NCBI RefSeq assembly: GCF_051200825.1
Contig: NZ_CP195158.1
Span: forward strand, 1,798,001 to 1,862,000
Length of the DNA stretch: 64,000 bases
Direction: 5' to 3'
Source of the DNA: Formosa sp030427735
GTDB taxonomy: Bacteria; Bacteroidota; Bacteroidia; Flavobacteriales; Flavobacteriaceae
The notes below the pieces were generated by a model. The model searched no databases, was not told the DNA's origin, and saw nothing but the letters and a program-made list of their open reading frames with translations. Of this stretch, positions 1 through 8,345 are shown piece after piece; within the stretch, counting starts at the first letter, position 1, and each line of letters begins with the position of its first letter. The translations under genes were made by a program, and so were the position numbers.

Positions 1-69
1 CGTGAAAGAAAAATATTAAAAATTCCAAGCGACTTGGATTTTAACATTGTTTACGAAGAATTGGAATAA
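1..69 (+). CDS. 3' end of an unidentified gene cut by the window edge
   Basis: An open frame runs from base 1 to a TAA at 67-69 and encodes 22 residues ending IVYEELE. It sits 8 bp before the next gene on the same strand, so the two may be co-transcribed. The remaining part is too short to assign a family. Confidence 0.5.
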   Translation, partial: RERKILKIPSDLDFNIVYEELE

Positions 70-77
70 AAAACTAA

Positions 78-452
78 ATGGACAAAACTCTGAAAATAAT
101 TTCTATAACATTTTATTCTCTCATAATTCTTATGGGACAAATGATTGGACTTCCATTTATTTTTTGGCTGATATTTACAAGTTTTGAGTTTGGAAATAGT
201 GACCAAATATTTGCCGTTTTGGGACTAATCGGAGTAATACTGAATTTTACTAAATATAAAAAGTTCAGACTTGGAAAAGTATTGAGTTTTGTTCTTATGC
301 TTGCACCAATCGCAAGACAAATGACTGAAATACCAATTGAAAAATTTAATTATTTGGCTTTTCAGATTCCTCTTTTGATTTTTGTAATAACTTATCTGAT
401 TTACATATTAAAACAGAATGAAAATAAAAAAACTGAACACAACAACGTGTAA
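78..452 (+). CDS. Small hypothetical membrane protein
   Basis: This 124-residue protein is very hydrophobic, with about four predicted membrane segments (near residues 8-30, 40-57, 67-80 and 92-112) and a short charged tail rich in Asn and Lys. I do not recognise a family. The gene follows the end of another frame by 8 bp. Its 3' end runs directly into a GC-richer block (439-523) that resembles the spacer motif found before the S41 protease gene at 10633. This suggests a small accessory gene carried as a cassette-like unit. Function is unknown. Confidence 0.55.
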   Translation: MDKTLKIISITFYSLIILMGQMIGLPFIFWLIFTSFEFGNSDQIFAVLGLIGVILNFTKYKKFRLGKVLSFVLMLAPIARQMTEIPIEKFNYLAFQIPLLIFVITYLIYILKQNENKKTEHNNV

Positions 453-523
453 GCGCAATAACGGCTGAATTCCCTAATCGGAAATTCAATTCGTTTTGTT
501 AATTAGGTGCGTTGGTAACGGGA
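439..523. repeat. Cassette-border-like spacer with a TGCGTTGGTAACG motif
   Basis: The block overlaps the end of the small membrane protein gene and ends with TGCGTTGGTAACG at 508-520. A near copy, TGCGTTGGCAACA, occurs at 10618-10630 just before the S41 protease gene (11 of 13 bases equal). Similar spacers flank accessory genes in many Flavobacteriaceae as I recall them. They do not match the canonical integron attC core. Their role here is inference. Confidence 0.35.
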
Positions 524-561
524 AATGATGGGATTAAAGTATAAAAGCTATCTTTAGAGTT

Positions 562-972
562 ATGAATTTATATCGATATCTTTTTATACTGCTGGTATTT
601 TGTTTTGGTTGCAAGGGGAAAACGACAAAATCTGCAGACGATAATTGTGCTTGGGAAACCATAAGGGTTACGGCTACAGCATACAATTCGTTAAGTTATC
701 AAACCGATTCCCAAAGTCGTATAACCGCTTTTGGAGATACGCTAAAACCTAACCAAAAATGTATTGCGGTTTCTAGAGATTTACTGGCACAAGGTTTAGA
801 TCATAATACGCAAGTGGCTATAGAAGGATTTCAAGGGTTGTTTATTGTTAACGACAAAATGCACTCCCGTTGGAAAAATCGTATAGATATATACATGGGG
901 ACCGATGTTGATGCTGCCAAGCAATGGGGCAGAAAAAAAGTTAATATTGCCTATTGTATAAAAACAAAATAG
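562..972 (+). CDS. 3D-domain lipoprotein
   Basis: The 136-residue product starts with a lipoprotein-type signal peptide (hydrophobic residues 5-15, then a Cys at about 17). Residues 35-130 resemble the 3D domain found in MltA-like and YuiC-like cell wall proteins: VTATAYNS near the start, ITAFGD, IAVSRDLL, and the acidic pattern around VNDKM and RIDIYMG. Such domains adopt a double-psi barrel and often act on peptidoglycan, so a lipid-anchored envelope protein is likely. Catalytic activity was not shown for this short form. A strong hairpin terminator follows at once. Confidence 0.75.
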   Translation: MNLYRYLFILLVFCFGCKGKTTKSADDNCAWETIRVTATAYNSLSYQTDSQSRITAFGDTLKPNQKCIAVSRDLLAQGLDHNTQVAIEGFQGLFIVNDKMHSRWKNRIDIYMGTDVDAAKQWGRKKVNIAYCIKTK

Positions 973-1001
973 CCCAGATGTCTGGGCTATTGTAACTTTT
1001 T
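971..1001 (+). terminator. Intrinsic terminator after the 3D-domain gene
   Basis: A perfect inverted repeat AGCCCAGA-TG-TCTGGGCT lies at 971-988, overlapping the stop codon region. It is followed by a T run at 997-1001. Confidence 0.8.
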
Positions 1002-1013
1002 AAATGGTATGGT

Positions 1014-1154
1014 TTAATGTGCGTAACGTTTTGTGCCATACCATAAGGCTTCTGTTGTCGAGTTAAAATCTTGAATACTACGCTTTATTAGTTTTAATTC
1101 TACAGCATCGCCATTAATTCTGGATTGTTTTAGTTGTTTTAAGAGCGTTTTCAT
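1014..1154 (-). CDS. Small hypothetical protein, 46 residues
   Basis: A minus-strand frame runs from an ATG at 1154 to a TAA at 1014 and encodes a basic protein beginning MKTLLKQLKQ and ending LWYGTKRYAH. It has an amphipathic Lys/Leu-rich first half, with no signal peptide or membrane segment. It fills an otherwise empty stretch facing the terminator of the upstream plus-strand gene. No family is recognised. The composition looks protein-like, but without a comparative search it could be chance. Confidence 0.45.
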   Translation of the reverse strand: MKTLLKQLKQSRINGDAVELKLIKRSIQDFNSTTEALWYGTKRYAH

Positions 1155-1513
1155 AGCGATTGTTTTTAGAATTAGAAAGTAGATCTATAACGTCTTTTAC
1201 TGTTCCAAGATTCACTTTTTGAATGATGTACTGTTCCTGTAGTCTGATTGTTGTTTAGAGTTCTCATAATGTTCGATTTTTTGATTGATGATGATTATTT
1301 TAATTGTTTTATATTTTAAAGACGAGGTGAAAACCGATTTGTTACAATTAGAAAATTTAAAATCAGCACATTAACAATATTTTAATACTTAATAGCTAAT
1401 TGTCGCTCTTGTTTTTTTATGTTGAAAAAAGCGAGTCATCTTAACAATTTTTAGGAATGATTTTTGTTTCTATTAAAAATTAAAATTTATTTTTGAACTG
1501 ATTATTTAGCCCT
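1155..1513. other. Intergenic region, no gene seen
   Basis: This is an AT-rich spacer between divergent genes. It should hold promoters for both the 46-residue gene and the secreted-protein gene. A TTTTTG at 1461-1466 and a TATTTTG at 1489-1495 are imperfect matches to Bacteroidota -33 and -7 elements for the latter. I see no RNA gene. Confidence 0.4.
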
Positions 1514-2209
1514 ATGAAGTATTCTTTTGTATTGTGTTTCTTTCTTTTGTTTTCTGTTTCGCTGTGGGCGCAAATAGATAGTAGGCAACAGTCTTCTGGA
1601 ATAATTCCAGTAATAGAAGCTCCAGAGGGCGAAGCTTCAGAAACCAATAGCTTAAATATAGATCCTGTAGAGGCGCCTAGCCTGTCTATACCTAACGAGA
1701 ATACGGTAAATGGTTTGTCGGTTTCAAAAACGCCTAATTTAAATGTAGAAGAAGAGTTTTCGATGTTTAACAAAAAGACCTATGGTAATCCTGCAGAATT
1801 ATATCAAGATAATATTAAACGACAATTGAAAATGCCAGAATCTGAAGCTGCTAATCCAAATGCTACAGGAAGTTTGGTAGATATGTATTTTGGAGATTTT
1901 AAAACCAAATCTGGAAAAGTTAATGTTGTTTACCGTGATCACCAAGCTTTTGATGGCGATCGTATTATGGTTTTGGTAAACGACGATATTATACAGTCTA
2001 ACGTGTTGCTTACCAACGGTTATAGCGGATTTAAATTAGATTTGCAACCGGGCCTTAATAAAATAGATTTTAAAGCAATTAATCAAGGTACATCAGGTCC
2101 TAATACCGCAGAATTTCAGGTGTTAGACGAAGATGGCAATATCATTTCTGGTAACGAATGGAACTTAGCCACAGGCGTTAAGGCAACTATTATCATAGTA
2201 AAAGAATAA
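1514..2209 (+). CDS. Conserved-looking secreted protein of unknown function
   Basis: The 231-residue protein has a clear signal peptide (residues 1-19, cleavage likely after LWA before QID). Residues 20-75 are low in structure and rich in Pro, Glu and Ser. Residues 115-231 look like a compact all-beta domain with repeating patterns such as GDRIMVLVNDDI and GYSGFKLDLQPGLNKIDF, resembling an Ig-like or carboxypeptidase-regulatory fold. There is no lipobox and no T9SS tail, so a periplasmic or outer-membrane-associated location is likely. It stands alone between intergenic regions. I do not recognise a named family. Confidence 0.65.
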   Translation: MKYSFVLCFFLLFSVSLWAQIDSRQQSSGIIPVIEAPEGEASETNSLNIDPVEAPSLSIPNENTVNGLSVSKTPNLNVEEEFSMFNKKTYGNPAELYQDNIKRQLKMPESEAANPNATGSLVDMYFGDFKTKSGKVNVVYRDHQAFDGDRIMVLVNDDIIQSNVLLTNGYSGFKLDLQPGLNKIDFKAINQGTSGPNTAEFQVLDEDGNIISGNEWNLATGVKATIIIVKE

Positions 2210-2375
2210 GGTATAAATTTCAATATTTATAGTCCGCTTTTTCAATTTAAAATATCTTGAGATAACGCTTCAAAATTAGTTGAATAAAGGATTGTCTATA
2301 TTGTTGAAAAACAACACTTAACTATTTATTAAAATAGTTTTTTTTATATCGTTATTAATTCCAATAAACATCTAT

Positions 2376-2383
2376 TATATTTG
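2376..2383 (+). promoter_or_regulatory. Promoter -7 element of the cold-shock gene
   Basis: TATATTTG matches the Bacteroidota TAnnTTTG element exactly. It would place the transcript start near 2390 and give a leader of about 80 bases before the ATG at 2473, unusually long compared with the roughly 12-base leader inferred at 5674. No clear TTG -33 element is visible. Confidence 0.5.
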
Positions 2384-2472
2384 TTTAGAATTGCATTGCA
2401 TTTGGCCGATAGAATTCTTTTTGGTTAATTTATGTGGTTTATAAACTAAGTTGTATTACTAAAAATATTTTT

Positions 2473-2925
2473 ATGGCAAAATCGCAACAAGCGTACAATA
2501 AAATCGAAAAAGAAAAAGCGCGCCAAAAAAAGCGCGAAGAAAAGCAAAAGAAGAAAGAAGAGCGTAAAGCAAATGCTAAGGGCACTCAAGGTATTCAGTT
2601 TGCTTATGTAGATCAGTATGGAAATTTAACAGATACTCCGCCAGATCCAGCCGATAAAATTAAAGTAGATGCCGACGAGATTGTTTTAGGTGTTCCCAAA
2701 AAAGAAGATAACGAACCCGAAGAGCAAGATACTGTAAGAAAAGGTAAGGTAGCCTTCTTTAATACGTCTAAAGGTTTTGGATTTATTGTTGATGATAAAA
2801 ATGCCGAAAAATATTTTTGCCATGTAAGCGGACTTATAGATACCATTACCGAAAACGATCGTGTAGAATTCGAGTTAGAAAAAGGTATGAAAGGCATGAA
2901 TGCCGTGAAAGTTAAAAAGATTTAA
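2473..2925 (+). CDS. Cold-shock-domain protein with charged N-terminal extension
   Basis: The start is set at the ATG at 2473 (MAKSQQAYNK), giving 150 residues; an upstream in-frame ATG at 2434 would add 13 unlikely residues. Residues 8-38 are an almost pure Lys/Glu/Arg coil. Residues 88-150 form a cold shock domain: KGKVAFFNTSKGFGFIVD carries the RNP1-like aromatic motif, and YFCHVSGL resembles RNP2 (canonical FVH). The family binds single-stranded RNA or DNA and often acts as an RNA chaperone. Classic cold-shock proteins have about 70 residues, so this is an extended form of a kind seen in Bacteroidota. It was probably regulated through its long leader, by analogy with cspA. Confidence 0.85.
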   Translation: MAKSQQAYNKIEKEKARQKKREEKQKKKEERKANAKGTQGIQFAYVDQYGNLTDTPPDPADKIKVDADEIVLGVPKKEDNEPEEQDTVRKGKVAFFNTSKGFGFIVDDKNAEKYFCHVSGLIDTITENDRVEFELEKGMKGMNAVKVKKI

Positions 2926-2937
2926 AACGGTGTTCGC

Positions 2938-4173
2938 TTAGTTAAACTTTCGCTTTTCGAACCAACGCCCTGCAAGACTTATATTTAAAGTTAAGAGGTG
3001 GTAATGCTCTTGAATCAGGTTATTGTACACTTGGCCTTTCGTACCGTAAGCATAGCTTATATTTAACATAGATAGGCCATCGTATCGTAACGGAATTCCT
3101 AAACCGACATCTAAAGTATAGTTGTTTATTTTCTGACCAGTAATTTCCAGATTACCACTATCGTAATTAAAACCAGCGCGATATTGTAAGGTGTTCCAGA
3201 ATTTAAGTTTGTTAATATTTGGTGCAAATTCTACACCTAAGCCAAAAATATTTTGATCTACAAAAGTGCCTAACTGGTCGGTTTGATTGGTGTTAGACCA
3301 AAAGTATTTTTTGTAATCTAAAGCTACAGTAACCTGATCTAAGTAAGTTGTTTGAACTCCAAAACCTATTTCTAACGGCAGTTTAAAATCGTCTAAATCT
3401 TCATTCGAATACACATCGCCATCATAAATTTGAGATACGGTAGTATCTTTTTCACCTGATAAACGTGTGGGTAAATTTACGATAGACCCCAAAGTTGTGT
3501 TTTTAAACGGACTGTATTGTATACCCGCGCCGAGTCTAAACCCCGAATAGCTGTTTGCATCATAAATGCTTAAGGTGTTATTGGCTATATAATTGGTTTC
3601 TGTTTCGGTAATCTGACCAAAAAGTAGGGAAGAAGTAAGCCCTAAACTTAAATTATCTAAAAGTTTGTAACCGTAATTAATTTTTAAATCGTTTAATCCT
3701 CCAGATCCTTCAATATCGCTATAAAACACATTAGAGGTTCCTTCAATATCCGTTTCAATAGTGTTTAAACTGTAGCCCACGTTGGTGTAAGGAATTAAGG
3801 TTAAACTAAGACCTGATTTTGAATTGATAGGAAAGGCAAAGGCCATATTAGAGAAATTGGCGTTTATTTTAGAGTCTTGGCTGCCGCCGTCTATTTGCAC
3901 TCCATAAGTAGACTTAATGCCAACATCAAAAAAGAAAGTGTTTAAGGGCACATAAGCAAACGATGCCGGGTTTGCATTATTTATAAAAGTGCGAGAACTG
4001 TTTGCTATACCGGTATTGCCTAAACTGGTGGTTTTCCCAGTATTGGTAGTGTTAAGCAGTCCAAGTCCGTATAAAGAATATGGCGAACTGGAAAGCGTAT
4101 TGCTTTGCGAGCATACCGAAAAAGAATATAAAAATAGGCCTAATATTAAGGTTGAAAGTTTATTCGTCGTCAT
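2938..4173 (-). CDS. Outer-membrane beta-barrel protein, FadL-like
   Basis: The protein has a signal peptide (MTTNKLSTLILGLFLYSFSV, cleaved near CSQ) followed by about 390 residues of alternating hydrophobic strands and an aromatic-rich end, as in outer-membrane barrels. Motifs such as SSPYSLYGLGLL and NNANPASFA recall the FadL/PorV-type transporters of Bacteroidota. A start at 4188 is possible and would add five residues. The gene overlaps the end of the DUF4270 lipoprotein gene upstream, so the pair is translated from one message. This pairing suggests that barrel and lipoprotein work together at the outer membrane; the substrate is unknown. Confidence 0.7.
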   Translation of the reverse strand: MTTNKLSTLILGLFLYSFSVCSQSNTLSSSPYSLYGLGLLNTTNTGKTTSLGNTGIANSSRTFINNANPASFAYVPLNTFFFDVGIKSTYGVQIDGGSQDSKINANFSNMAFAFPINSKSGLSLTLIPYTNVGYSLNTIETDIEGTSNVFYSDIEGSGGLNDLKINYGYKLLDNLSLGLTSSLLFGQITETETNYIANNTLSIYDANSYSGFRLGAGIQYSPFKNTTLGSIVNLPTRLSGEKDTTVSQIYDGDVYSNEDLDDFKLPLEIGFGVQTTYLDQVTVALDYKKYFWSNTNQTDQLGTFVDQNIFGLGVEFAPNINKLKFWNTLQYRAGFNYDSGNLEITGQKINNYTLDVGLGIPLRYDGLSMLNISYAYGTKGQVYNNLIQEHYHLLTLNISLAGRWFEKRKFN

Positions 4174-5473
4174 CGTCGTAAAGTGCATAGTATAGTGCTA
4201 AAGTTGTTTTTAAGGCATTGGTTTCGGAGGTTTGTCCTTCTAGAATGTAGCGATCTACCGATTCATTGAAATCTTGCGACGACAAACTGAGAAATAAATT
4301 TTCGCGGTTATCGCTGTTTAATTTCAGATCTACAAAATATTGTAAATCGATGGTGTAAACGGTGTTGCTTAATTCGGACTGCGATGAATTTTTTAAGGCA
4401 TAAATTTGATTTCCCGAATGGTCTGTAAGTACCGATATGGTTTCGGATCGTTGATCGATTATATACACATTTAAAGAATCTCTGGTGTGTAAATTGGTTG
4501 TAGATGAGTTTCTTTTTAAAGCGATGTAAAGTTGGGCGTTCATAACCGAGCCAGATCCTGTAATGTTATACACTTGCTCGATATAGGGAATGTCTATTTT
4601 AGTAGCCAAACCACTTCCAGATTGTATAAAACTGGTGTTGTTTGTTTGGGCGCTAGATATGCTTTCTTTTTGTGAGTTTAAATTTTCAAAATACGTATTG
4701 TTGTAATTGCTGGACAGGTTATGAAAACTATTTGCTGTACTAAAATCGAGATCTATATATTCGGCTTCATCGCTTTCTACTTCTTCTTTTATGGTGTAAT
4801 ATAATCTGAGTTTAGATGATTTTTCGAATCCGAATACAGTGGTATTGCTAGAATCTGGAGTAATCATTAGTCCTTTATATTTAGCTAAAAACTGATTGAT
4901 GTCTGAAAATTCATTGTTTTGAATGTCTTCAAACAATTTACGGCCGTAAGCTGGATTTAAAGTAAAGTGTAACGAATCGACTTTTCTAGGTGTAATTGAA
5001 GCTTCAATTTCACCAATAGGTATATCGTTTGTGTTGTAATTAGAAGTGTTGTAATAATAGTCTTCAGTGACTTTTATATTTTTAATCACTTCATACGCCT
5101 TAAATTTTTGTTTCGGAATGGTGTCGTTGTAAAAATAAGAGTCGTATTTTAAAATTAACGCCACCGAATCGAACACAGCATCACTGTCGGCATATAAATT
5201 ACTGCTGTATAATTGTATGTAAGGTTTAGCGGTAATACGACCAAAATCATTATCCATATACGCGCCTACCAGTAAACGATCGGTATCGCTTACAGAAATA
5301 GAGTCGAATTTATAAGTCGAGGTGTTTACCGTAAAAGTATCTATGTAAAATACTTTAGTGCCATTGTAAATCCAATCTTCACCCACTACCGATGAGTTAT
5401 CGGGTTCGCAGGCTGTTAATAAACCTAAAAGCACGCATAAAGTACAACAGGTTTTAAAACAAATAGAGTTCAT
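4160..5473 (-). CDS. DUF4270 family lipoprotein
   Basis: The 437-residue product begins with a lipoprotein signal ending LLTACEP, with the lipid-bearing Cys near residue 22. The rest matches my memory of DUF4270: an early VFYIDTFTV segment, LLVGAYMDNDFG, an acidic middle, and a YILEGQ-LALYYAL ending followed by a DDDDE tail. It is usually a surface or periplasmic lipoprotein of unknown role. The gene is first in a two-gene unit with the downstream barrel gene, which it overlaps. It faces away from the Kelch/DUF4907 genes on the other strand; these families are commonly neighbours in Flavobacteriia. Confidence 0.8.
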   Translation of the reverse strand: MNSICFKTCCTLCVLLGLLTACEPDNSSVVGEDWIYNGTKVFYIDTFTVNTSTYKFDSISVSDTDRLLVGAYMDNDFGRITAKPYIQLYSSNLYADSDAVFDSVALILKYDSYFYNDTIPKQKFKAYEVIKNIKVTEDYYYNTSNYNTNDIPIGEIEASITPRKVDSLHFTLNPAYGRKLFEDIQNNEFSDINQFLAKYKGLMITPDSSNTTVFGFEKSSKLRLYYTIKEEVESDEAEYIDLDFSTANSFHNLSSNYNNTYFENLNSQKESISSAQTNNTSFIQSGSGLATKIDIPYIEQVYNITGSGSVMNAQLYIALKRNSSTTNLHTRDSLNVYIIDQRSETISVLTDHSGNQIYALKNSSQSELSNTVYTIDLQYFVDLKLNSDNRENLFLSLSSQDFNESVDRYILEGQTSETNALKTTLALYYALYDDDDE

Positions 5474-5673
5474 AAATCGTTTTTAAAATCGAGCGAACTT
5501 AAGCGTATAAAAAAAGAGCATAAAAAGAGTTAGACCAACAGGGATATTATCTATCTGAAACCCGTTTTTTAATATATAATACGTTCTTAAGGCTTTTGTC
5601 GAAAAAGCAATCTGGTTCGTATAGGGATTTTACTTATCTATCTAGTTTATTTTACAGCGGCGCACTAAGTAAG

Positions 5674-5681
5674 TAGGTTTG
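5674..5681 (+). promoter_or_regulatory. Promoter -7 element for the barrel-Kelch-dioxygenase operon
   Basis: TAGGTTTG fits TAnnTTTG exactly and lies 19 bp before the ATG at 5700, giving a leader of about 12 bases. No convincing TTG -33 element is present. Confidence 0.5.
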
Positions 5682-5699
5682 GGCAATATTTAAAAACAC

Positions 5700-6545
5700 A
5701 TGCCTAAAAAACTCGTTTACATACTTATTTTTTTTGTCGGTAATAGAATGTTTTGCCAAACGCATACTGTAGATGGCGCAATGCAATATCGTTTGGCACC
5801 TTATGGTAAGGATATCGATTTTTACGATTTGAATTTAGATGTAAATTACACGTTAGAGCACTCTAAATTTAAAATAACTAATGGCATTGCTTACAGTGTT
5901 TTAAATATAAATTACAACACTAATACTCCTTTTGTAGCAGAATCTTTAAATAGGTTTTACAATTTCAGTTATGGCATACAAGTCGATTATTATGTTACAG
6001 ATTCTTGGGGACTTGGAGCGATATTGAAAGCTGGCTTATACTCTAATTTTATAGATGCCATTTCTAAAGATGATGTACTGGTTACAGGCGATTTTTATGC
6101 TAAAAAAAGCTGGCAGGATGCTTATGTTGCTTTTGGAGTGTCTTATAATGTTGTTTTTGGGCAGCCAGAATGGACACCTGTGTTTAAGTTTTATAAAGCA
6201 TTAAACGATCATGTTGCGTTTTATGTGGGGTTCCCTGAAAGTCAAGTCCACTATAAATTCAATCAAAAACATGCACTATTTGTAAATCTGGAGCAAGAAG
6301 GAGGCTATTATAATGTTTCCGATTATTATAATAATTCAGCAGCTCTATCAAGTCTTAACGCGCATTTTACTTACCAATATGGTTTAGATCATAATTGGGC
6401 CATCAACCTGAAAGCAGGCTATATGTTCAATACAAAATATCAATTACTAGATGCGTCTGATTCTGCTGTCTACAACTTTAACATTACAGATCAGCCTTTT
6501 ATCTCGGCAGGATTAACTTTTAAAATGAATACAAAAAATAAATAA
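5700..6545 (+). CDS. Outer-membrane beta-barrel protein, DUF6268-like
   Basis: This 281-residue protein has a signal peptide ending near NRMFCQ. It is then made of amphipathic strands rich in Tyr, Phe and Gly, ending in FISAGLTFKM, a typical barrel C-terminus apart from a short basic tail. Its layout resembles small barrels annotated as DUF6268 in Flavobacteriia, but I hold this family name loosely. It is first in a run with a Kelch lipoprotein gene 7 bp downstream and a dioxygenase-like lipoprotein gene. A role in forming an outer-membrane anchor or channel for these lipoproteins is inference. Confidence 0.65.
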   Translation: MPKKLVYILIFFVGNRMFCQTHTVDGAMQYRLAPYGKDIDFYDLNLDVNYTLEHSKFKITNGIAYSVLNINYNTNTPFVAESLNRFYNFSYGIQVDYYVTDSWGLGAILKAGLYSNFIDAISKDDVLVTGDFYAKKSWQDAYVAFGVSYNVVFGQPEWTPVFKFYKALNDHVAFYVGFPESQVHYKFNQKHALFVNLEQEGGYYNVSDYYNNSAALSSLNAHFTYQYGLDHNWAINLKAGYMFNTKYQLLDASDSAVYNFNITDQPFISAGLTFKMNTKNK

Positions 6546-6552
6546 ATGACTT

Positions 6553-7536
6553 ATGATAAAACATTCTAAAAAACTATTGGTATTATGTGCGCTTGCATTA
6601 AGTTTTTATAATTGTTCGAGCGATGATGATGAGGATCGCGGGAACTGGAAAGTACGTTCGGTTTTCGATGGTGTGCCCAGAAGTAATATTGCGGGTTTTG
6701 TTATTGGCGATAAAGGTTATATGGGAACGGGGTACGATGGCGACGATTATTTAAACGACTTTTGGGAATACAATATAGAAGGCGATTATTGGGTGCAAAA
6801 AGCCGATTTTCCTGGTACGCCTAGAAGTGCAGCATCCGGATTTGCTATTAATAACTTCGGGTATATAGGTGTTGGTTATGATGGCGAGGAAGAGCTTAAA
6901 GACTTTTGGCAATACAATGCCAGTGCGAATACTTGGACTCAAAAAGCTGATTTATCAGGAGATGCCAGACGTTCTGCTGTGGGGTTTGCTGCAAATAACA
7001 TGGGGTATATCGGCACGGGTTACGATGGCGATAACGATCGAAAAGATTTTTATAAATACAACCCAACAACCAACGAGTGGTCCGAATTGGTTGGTTTTGG
7101 TGGCGATAAACGCCGTTTTGCAACCAGCTTTACTATAAACGACCGTGTGTATTTAGGAACAGGCGTAAGCAATGGCTTATATAAAACCGATTTCTGGGAG
7201 TTTAATCCAGCTACAGAAGTCTTTACAAAGCTTAACGATCTAGATGAAGATGATGATTATACCATTGCACGCTCTAATGCTGTAGGGTTTAGTTTAAATG
7301 GGTTAGGTTATATTGTTTCTGGCTATAATGGCGGGGTTACCAGTAGTACTTGGGAGTATAATCCGGGAACAGATTCTTGGGAAAATATTACCAGTTTAGA
7401 AGCGACATCCAGACAAGATGCCATTGCTTTTTCTAATGGTAGCAGAGCTTTTGTATTGCTCGGTAGAAGTGGAAGTTTGTATTTAGACGATAATTACGAA
7501 TTATTCCCTCAAGAAGCATATGACGACGAAGATTAA
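6553..7536 (+). CDS. Kelch-repeat lipoprotein (beta-propeller)
   Basis: The 327-residue protein has a signal peptide with lipobox-like YNCSS (Cys near residue 21), then an acidic linker. Residues 40-320 contain about six Kelch repeats of 45-50 residues, each with GYxGxGYDG followed by DFWxYN and a Trp-containing strand. This predicts a six-bladed propeller on the cell surface or in the periplasm. Kelch propellers bind proteins or glycans; some related proteins are enzymes, such as N-acetylneuraminate epimerase, but nothing here identifies a catalytic site. The neighbours DUF4270, DUF6268-like barrel and DUF4907 suggest one surface complex. Confidence 0.85.
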   Translation: MIKHSKKLLVLCALALSFYNCSSDDDEDRGNWKVRSVFDGVPRSNIAGFVIGDKGYMGTGYDGDDYLNDFWEYNIEGDYWVQKADFPGTPRSAASGFAINNFGYIGVGYDGEEELKDFWQYNASANTWTQKADLSGDARRSAVGFAANNMGYIGTGYDGDNDRKDFYKYNPTTNEWSELVGFGGDKRRFATSFTINDRVYLGTGVSNGLYKTDFWEFNPATEVFTKLNDLDEDDDYTIARSNAVGFSLNGLGYIVSGYNGGVTSSTWEYNPGTDSWENITSLEATSRQDAIAFSNGSRAFVLLGRSGSLYLDDNYELFPQEAYDDED

Positions 7537-7554
7537 TTATTAAATGATTGTCTC

Positions 7555-8259
7555 ATGGAACGTAAAAAATTTTTAAAAAACAGTTTGCTAGGTTTGGGTA
7601 CTATGGTTGTTGGTGTACCTGTAATAACGTCTTGTTCGGATTCTGATGATAAAACAGCAAGTAACGATCAAACAGATGGGAGTTGTACACTTTCTCCTGA
7701 AGAAACTGCTGGGCCTTTTCCTATAATTACACCTTCAAGTTTAGTGAAAGCCAATATTATTTCCGACAGGAATGGTGTAGCTTTACTAATCAATATAACG
7801 GTAAATCAAAAGGTAGATGCAGATAGTTGTAATCCTTTGTCAGGAGTATATGTAGATTTATGGCATTGCGATTCCGAAGGAAATTATTCTCAGTACGGAG
7901 GTTCTAATATGCAAAATGTCGATTATAGTAATAAAAATTTTCTGCGAGGAAGACAATTAACCGATGACAACGGACAAGTATCTTTTATTAGTATTTTTCC
8001 TGGATGGTATCGTGGTAGGGCGCCGCACATACATATAGAAATTTTAAATATTGATGAACAATCGCTAGTTGTTACGCAAATCGCTTTTCCAGAAGCGGTA
8101 TGTAATACAGTGTATAATACAACTTTTTATAATGGTGAAGCCGATACATCCAACGAAAATGATAACGTTTTCTCTGATAGCTTAGATGGCAATATGGCCG
8201 ATAGTTTACTCGGAAATATTGATGATGGCTATACCTTAATAAAAACAATTACAGTTTAG
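7555..8259 (+). CDS. Exported intradiol ring-cleavage dioxygenase-like protein
   Basis: The 234-residue protein has an N-terminal signal with an RKKFLK sequence, a twin-arginine variant, and a lipobox ITSC, so it may be a Tat-exported lipoprotein. The body matches the protocatechuate/catechol intradiol dioxygenase fold: TLSPEETAGPFP, VYVDLWHCDSEGNY, then GWYRGRAPHIHIEI. The four iron ligands expected for the family (Tyr in GNY, Tyr in GWY, and His-x-His in HIH) are all present, so it may bind Fe(III) and cleave aromatic diols or act on lignin- or algal-derived phenolics. Substrate and true activity are unknown. It is the last gene before a terminator. Confidence 0.85.
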   Translation: MERKKFLKNSLLGLGTMVVGVPVITSCSDSDDKTASNDQTDGSCTLSPEETAGPFPIITPSSLVKANIISDRNGVALLINITVNQKVDADSCNPLSGVYVDLWHCDSEGNYSQYGGSNMQNVDYSNKNFLRGRQLTDDNGQVSFISIFPGWYRGRAPHIHIEILNIDEQSLVVTQIAFPEAVCNTVYNTTFYNGEADTSNENDNVFSDSLDGNMADSLLGNIDDGYTLIKTITV

Positions 8260-8301
8260 TTAGTTTAGTTTTTTAACTGTTATTTAGTTTAATTCTGTTT
8301 T

Positions 8302-8335
8302 AAACCCAAGGCAAGTAGTAGGCCTTGGGTTTTAT
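8302..8335 (+). terminator. Terminator between the dioxygenase-like and DUF4907 genes
   Basis: An 11-bp inverted repeat AAACCCAAGGC / GCCTTGGGTTT (8302-8312 and 8322-8332) with a 9-base loop is followed by a weak T tract. It lies only about 14 bp before the DUF4907 start, so it may partly insulate the kinase operon from the structural genes. Confidence 0.6.
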
Positions 8336-8345
8336 AAAAAGTGTT

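Noticed and set aside
439..523. Integron attC site
   Set aside because: The block does not match the RYYYAAC/GTTRRRY core pair, and no integrase gene is in the window.
1480..1773. Minus-strand frame opposite the secreted protein gene
   Set aside because: It lies opposite a gene with a clear signal peptide, and its composition is that of a shadow frame.
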